From: Fervidobacterium nodosum Rt17-B1
Lineage (GTDB): Bacteria > Thermotogota > Thermotogae > Thermotogales > Fervidobacteriaceae
Assembly: GCF_000017545.1 (NCBI RefSeq)
Contig: NC_009718.1
Coordinates: 1-64,000 of the forward strand
Direction: 5' to 3'
Length of the DNA: 64,000 bases
Shown here: piece after piece, positions 62,526-64,000 of the stretch
Layout: every line of letters starts with the position of its first letter
Position numbering within the stretch: the first letter of the stretch is position 1
Made by a program: the position numbers and the translations under genes
The notes under the pieces: generated by a model
The model's input: only the letters and a program-made list of their open reading frames with translations
What the model was told of the DNA's origin: nothing
The model's database searches: none

Positions 62526-63514
62526 GTAACATGGTGAAAGTTGATAGCAATTACAAAACAGTGCCCGAATTTGTCCTAAAAGATGAGGATGGAAATGAAT
62601 TTTCCTCAGTGAATCTTCTTGGTAAATACACCGTTGTGTATTTCTATCCAAAAGCGGATACCCCTGGTTGTACAATGGAAGGTATCGATTTTACACATCT
62701 AATAGATGAGTTTGAGGGAAACGTTATTGGTATATCGCCAGATAGCTGCAATGCGATTTCTAAATTCAAATCTAAGAGAGGGTTAAAGGTAAAATTGCTA
62801 TCCGACCCGGATAAAAAAGTTGCTGAGCAATTTGGTGTTGTTAAAGATGGTAAATTAATACGCTCAACCTTCATTATTGACCCATGGGGAAGAATCAGGC
62901 GAGAATGGATTAAAGTTAGTGTTCAAGGTCATGCGAAAGAAGTTTTAGAAGAGTATAAGAAATTAGTTGAAGAGGACAAAAAGATTTCAGACAATATAAA
63001 AGTTAGGCGGGCATTTAGAGGTATAAGACCTCTTCCGCTGAGTGATGAAGATTTGAAAAAACTTGTTGAGGCGGCGCATCTTGCGCCTTCTTGTATGAAT
63101 AAACAACCATGGAGATTTGTAATAGTGAGAACTCAAGAAAAACTTCAACAAATTCATAGTGCATTAAGCGAAGGAAATTATTGGATGAAACATGCACCTG
63201 CGTTAATAGTGGTATATACTAAGAATGATTTTGGTTGCCAGTTAAGTGATGGAAGAAATTACGCACTTTTTGATACAGGTATGGCCGTAGGATTTTTACT
63301 CGCTCAAGCAACGCAAATGGGTTTAGTTGCACACCCGGTAGCTGGATACGACCCGTTGAAAGTCAAGGAAATTTTAGGAATAGATGGTATAGTTATAACC
63401 ATAATCGCAGTTGGATACTGGGGAAATTTTGAGATGCTTAACGAAAAACATACTCAAGCGGAACAAAGTGAAAGAAACAGACAGCCTTTAGAAAATATTT
63501 TAAAAATAATATAA
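62522..63514 (+). CDS. Peroxiredoxin (Bcp)-nitroreductase fusion
   Basis: A 330-residue two-domain protein. Residues 1-150 are a Bcp-type peroxiredoxin with the peroxidatic cysteine in DTPGCTMEG and a further cysteine in SPDSCNAIS. From about 155 is an FMN nitroreductase domain: [36 protein letters not shown] and AVGYWGN. The same fusion is known in Thermotoga. The flavin domain may supply electrons for peroxide reduction. It is the last gene of the oxidoreductase operon, plausibly protecting oxygen-sensitive iron-sulfur enzymes. It overlaps korB by 4 bases. Confidence 0.93.
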   Translation: MSNMVKVDSNYKTVPEFVLKDEDGNEFSSVNLLGKYTVVYFYPKADTPGCTMEGIDFTHLIDEFEGNVIGISPDSCNAISKFKSKRGLKVKLLSDPDKKVAEQFGVVKDGKLIRSTFIIDPWGRIRREWIKVSVQGHAKEVLEEYKKLVEEDKKISDNIKVRRAFRGIRPLPLSDEDLKKLVEAAHLAPSCMNKQPWRFVIVRTQEKLQQIHSALSEGNYWMKHAPALIVVYTKNDFGCQLSDGRNYALFDTGMAVGFLLAQATQMGLVAHPVAGYDPLKVKEILGIDGIVITIIAVGYWGNFEMLNEKHTQAEQSERNRQPLENILKII

Positions 63515-63558
63515 ACTCACCCTCCACTCACCCTGCAACTCCGAGCATTTAGTATTTT

Positions 63559-63580
63559 CCGCCCGAAAGGGCGGTTTTTT
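63559..63580 (+). terminator. Terminator of the iorA operon
   Basis: CCGCCC-GAAA-GGGCGG with a GNRA tetraloop, then TTTTTT. Confidence 0.9.
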
Positions 63581-63586
63581 ATTCTT

Positions 63587-63820
63587 TCAATCTCTATAGA
63601 CGGTAACAAGATAAAATTCTCGACCAGACCATCTGACTATCGCTGACAATTTTCCATTTGTTATCCTTATATTTCCATTCTTTTGAAAGATTACCTGTGA
63701 ATCTTTTGACTCTAAAAGCTCTTTTAGCTCCTCGAAGTTTATTTGCCTTTCTAACATTCTTTCAAACGAATGTGGTGTTAGAAGCAAATCTTTGTCTAGT
63801 AACTTTATATGTATAATCAA
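63587..63820 (-). CDS. DUF4258-like small protein
   Basis: A 77-residue protein with LTPHSFERMLERQINFEELKELL, IRITNGKLSAIVRWSGREFYLVTVYRD, which fits DUF4258, a fold related to toxin-like proteins. The only start is a TTG at 63820 with no Shine-Dalgarno. That codon sits at the junction with the diverged iorA fragment, so the 5' end may have been replaced by recombination. It may be inactive. No antitoxin-like gene is adjacent in the window. Confidence 0.6.
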   Translation of the reverse strand: MIIHIKLLDKDLLLTPHSFERMLERQINFEELKELLESKDSQVIFQKNGNIRITNGKLSAIVRWSGREFYLVTVYRD

Positions 63821-63823
63821 TAT

Positions 63824-64000
63824 ATACCAATAGGCAACAACGTACCTGTAATGAAGCGAAGAGCTTTAGAAAAATTAAGCGAGTGGGGAAAGATTTCCGA
63901 AGAGTTTGTTTATATGTCAAAAAAACACTCCAATCGGGGGATTATAACTGCTGGGCTCCCTTATCTTTCACTTTTAGATGTACTTGGTGATAGCGTTGAA
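63824..64000 (+). pseudogene. 5'-truncated, diverged second copy of iorA (continues past window)
   Basis: By hand alignment 59 codons match iorA positions from about 58077 to 58253 at 154 of 177 bases (about 87 percent), with no stop codon. The first 200 or so residues of IorA are missing; homology starts abruptly near 63816-63824. Many differences are silent, so it has been under coding constraint or diverged from another intact copy. No start or Shine-Dalgarno is visible. The extent beyond the window is unknown. Confidence 0.85.

Overview
The window looks like a chromosome segment from a thermophilic bacterium of the order Thermotogales, most likely Fervidobacterium or a close relative. The evidence is AT-rich DNA, a 60-residue ferredoxin with the Thermotoga cysteine layout, an Ompalpha-like SLH/coiled-coil outer-sheath protein, a peroxiredoxin-nitroreductase fusion, two ferredoxin-dependent 2-oxoacid oxidoreductase loci suited to peptide fermentation, and BMP-type nucleoside transporters. 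Genus is inferred from gene content only. Promoters are mostly extended -10 (TGnTATAAT); many genes start with TTG or GTG behind a strong Shine-Dalgarno sequence; two appear to start at CTG and ATT.

Layout. 0-10 kb: dnaA, ferredoxin, an unrecognised membrane protein, a purine-nucleoside-type ABC transporter (BMP protein, double ATPase, two permeases), a YjbQ-family protein, a degenerate shikimate-kinase-like protein with a CTG start, and HU. 10-17 kb (minus strand): a compact five-gene envelope/second-messenger operon made of a CHASE2-nucleotide cyclase (broken by a frameshift), a degenerate HD-GYP protein, a DUF3307 membrane protein, a FecR-domain/beta-barrel-like protein and an active-looking HD-GYP protein. 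17-20 kb: a second YjbQ protein, a PAS/sigma-54 activator, a small membrane protein, and a mini-operon of three tiny genes (DUF1659-like, DUF2922-like, unknown) behind a long hairpin that buries the first ribosome binding site. 20-31 kb: surface and exopolysaccharide genes (FN3 lipoprotein, UDP-sugar dehydrogenase with a palindromic operator, a giant SLBB-repeat protein, a Wzz-like copolymerase with a dead kinase domain, a DUF4015 glycosidase-like protein).

31-41 kb is mobile-element rich. One ISL3-type element and two IS6/IS240-type elements all have terminal inverted repeats and perfect 8-bp target duplications. All three sit between a promoter and the minus-strand gene it should serve. Two identical tRNA-Asn genes bracket an RsuA-type pseudouridine synthase and a DUF445 protein. 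An NhaC-type antiporter follows, split by an in-frame TAA.

42-57 kb: Ndk, an enolase-superfamily cap-only protein, PBP1A, Ogt, dCMP deaminase, 2-oxoacid oxidoreductase beta and gamma subunits without alpha, DgkA, CheB, Ompalpha-like protein, Fe-alcohol dehydrogenase, then a second BMP-like ABC transporter with a DUF3798 binding protein. 57-63.5 kb: iorA-iorB-korA-korB-bcp/nitroreductase form one operon. The window ends in a DUF4258 gene and a 5'-truncated, diverged second copy of iorA.

The strongest candidates for something new are the Shine-Dalgarno-sequestering leader at 19.56-19.66 kb, the cyclase/FecR/HD-GYP operon, the shared promoter-to-gene insertion position of the three IS elements, and the ISL3 hairpin that should silence transposase translation on read-through transcripts.
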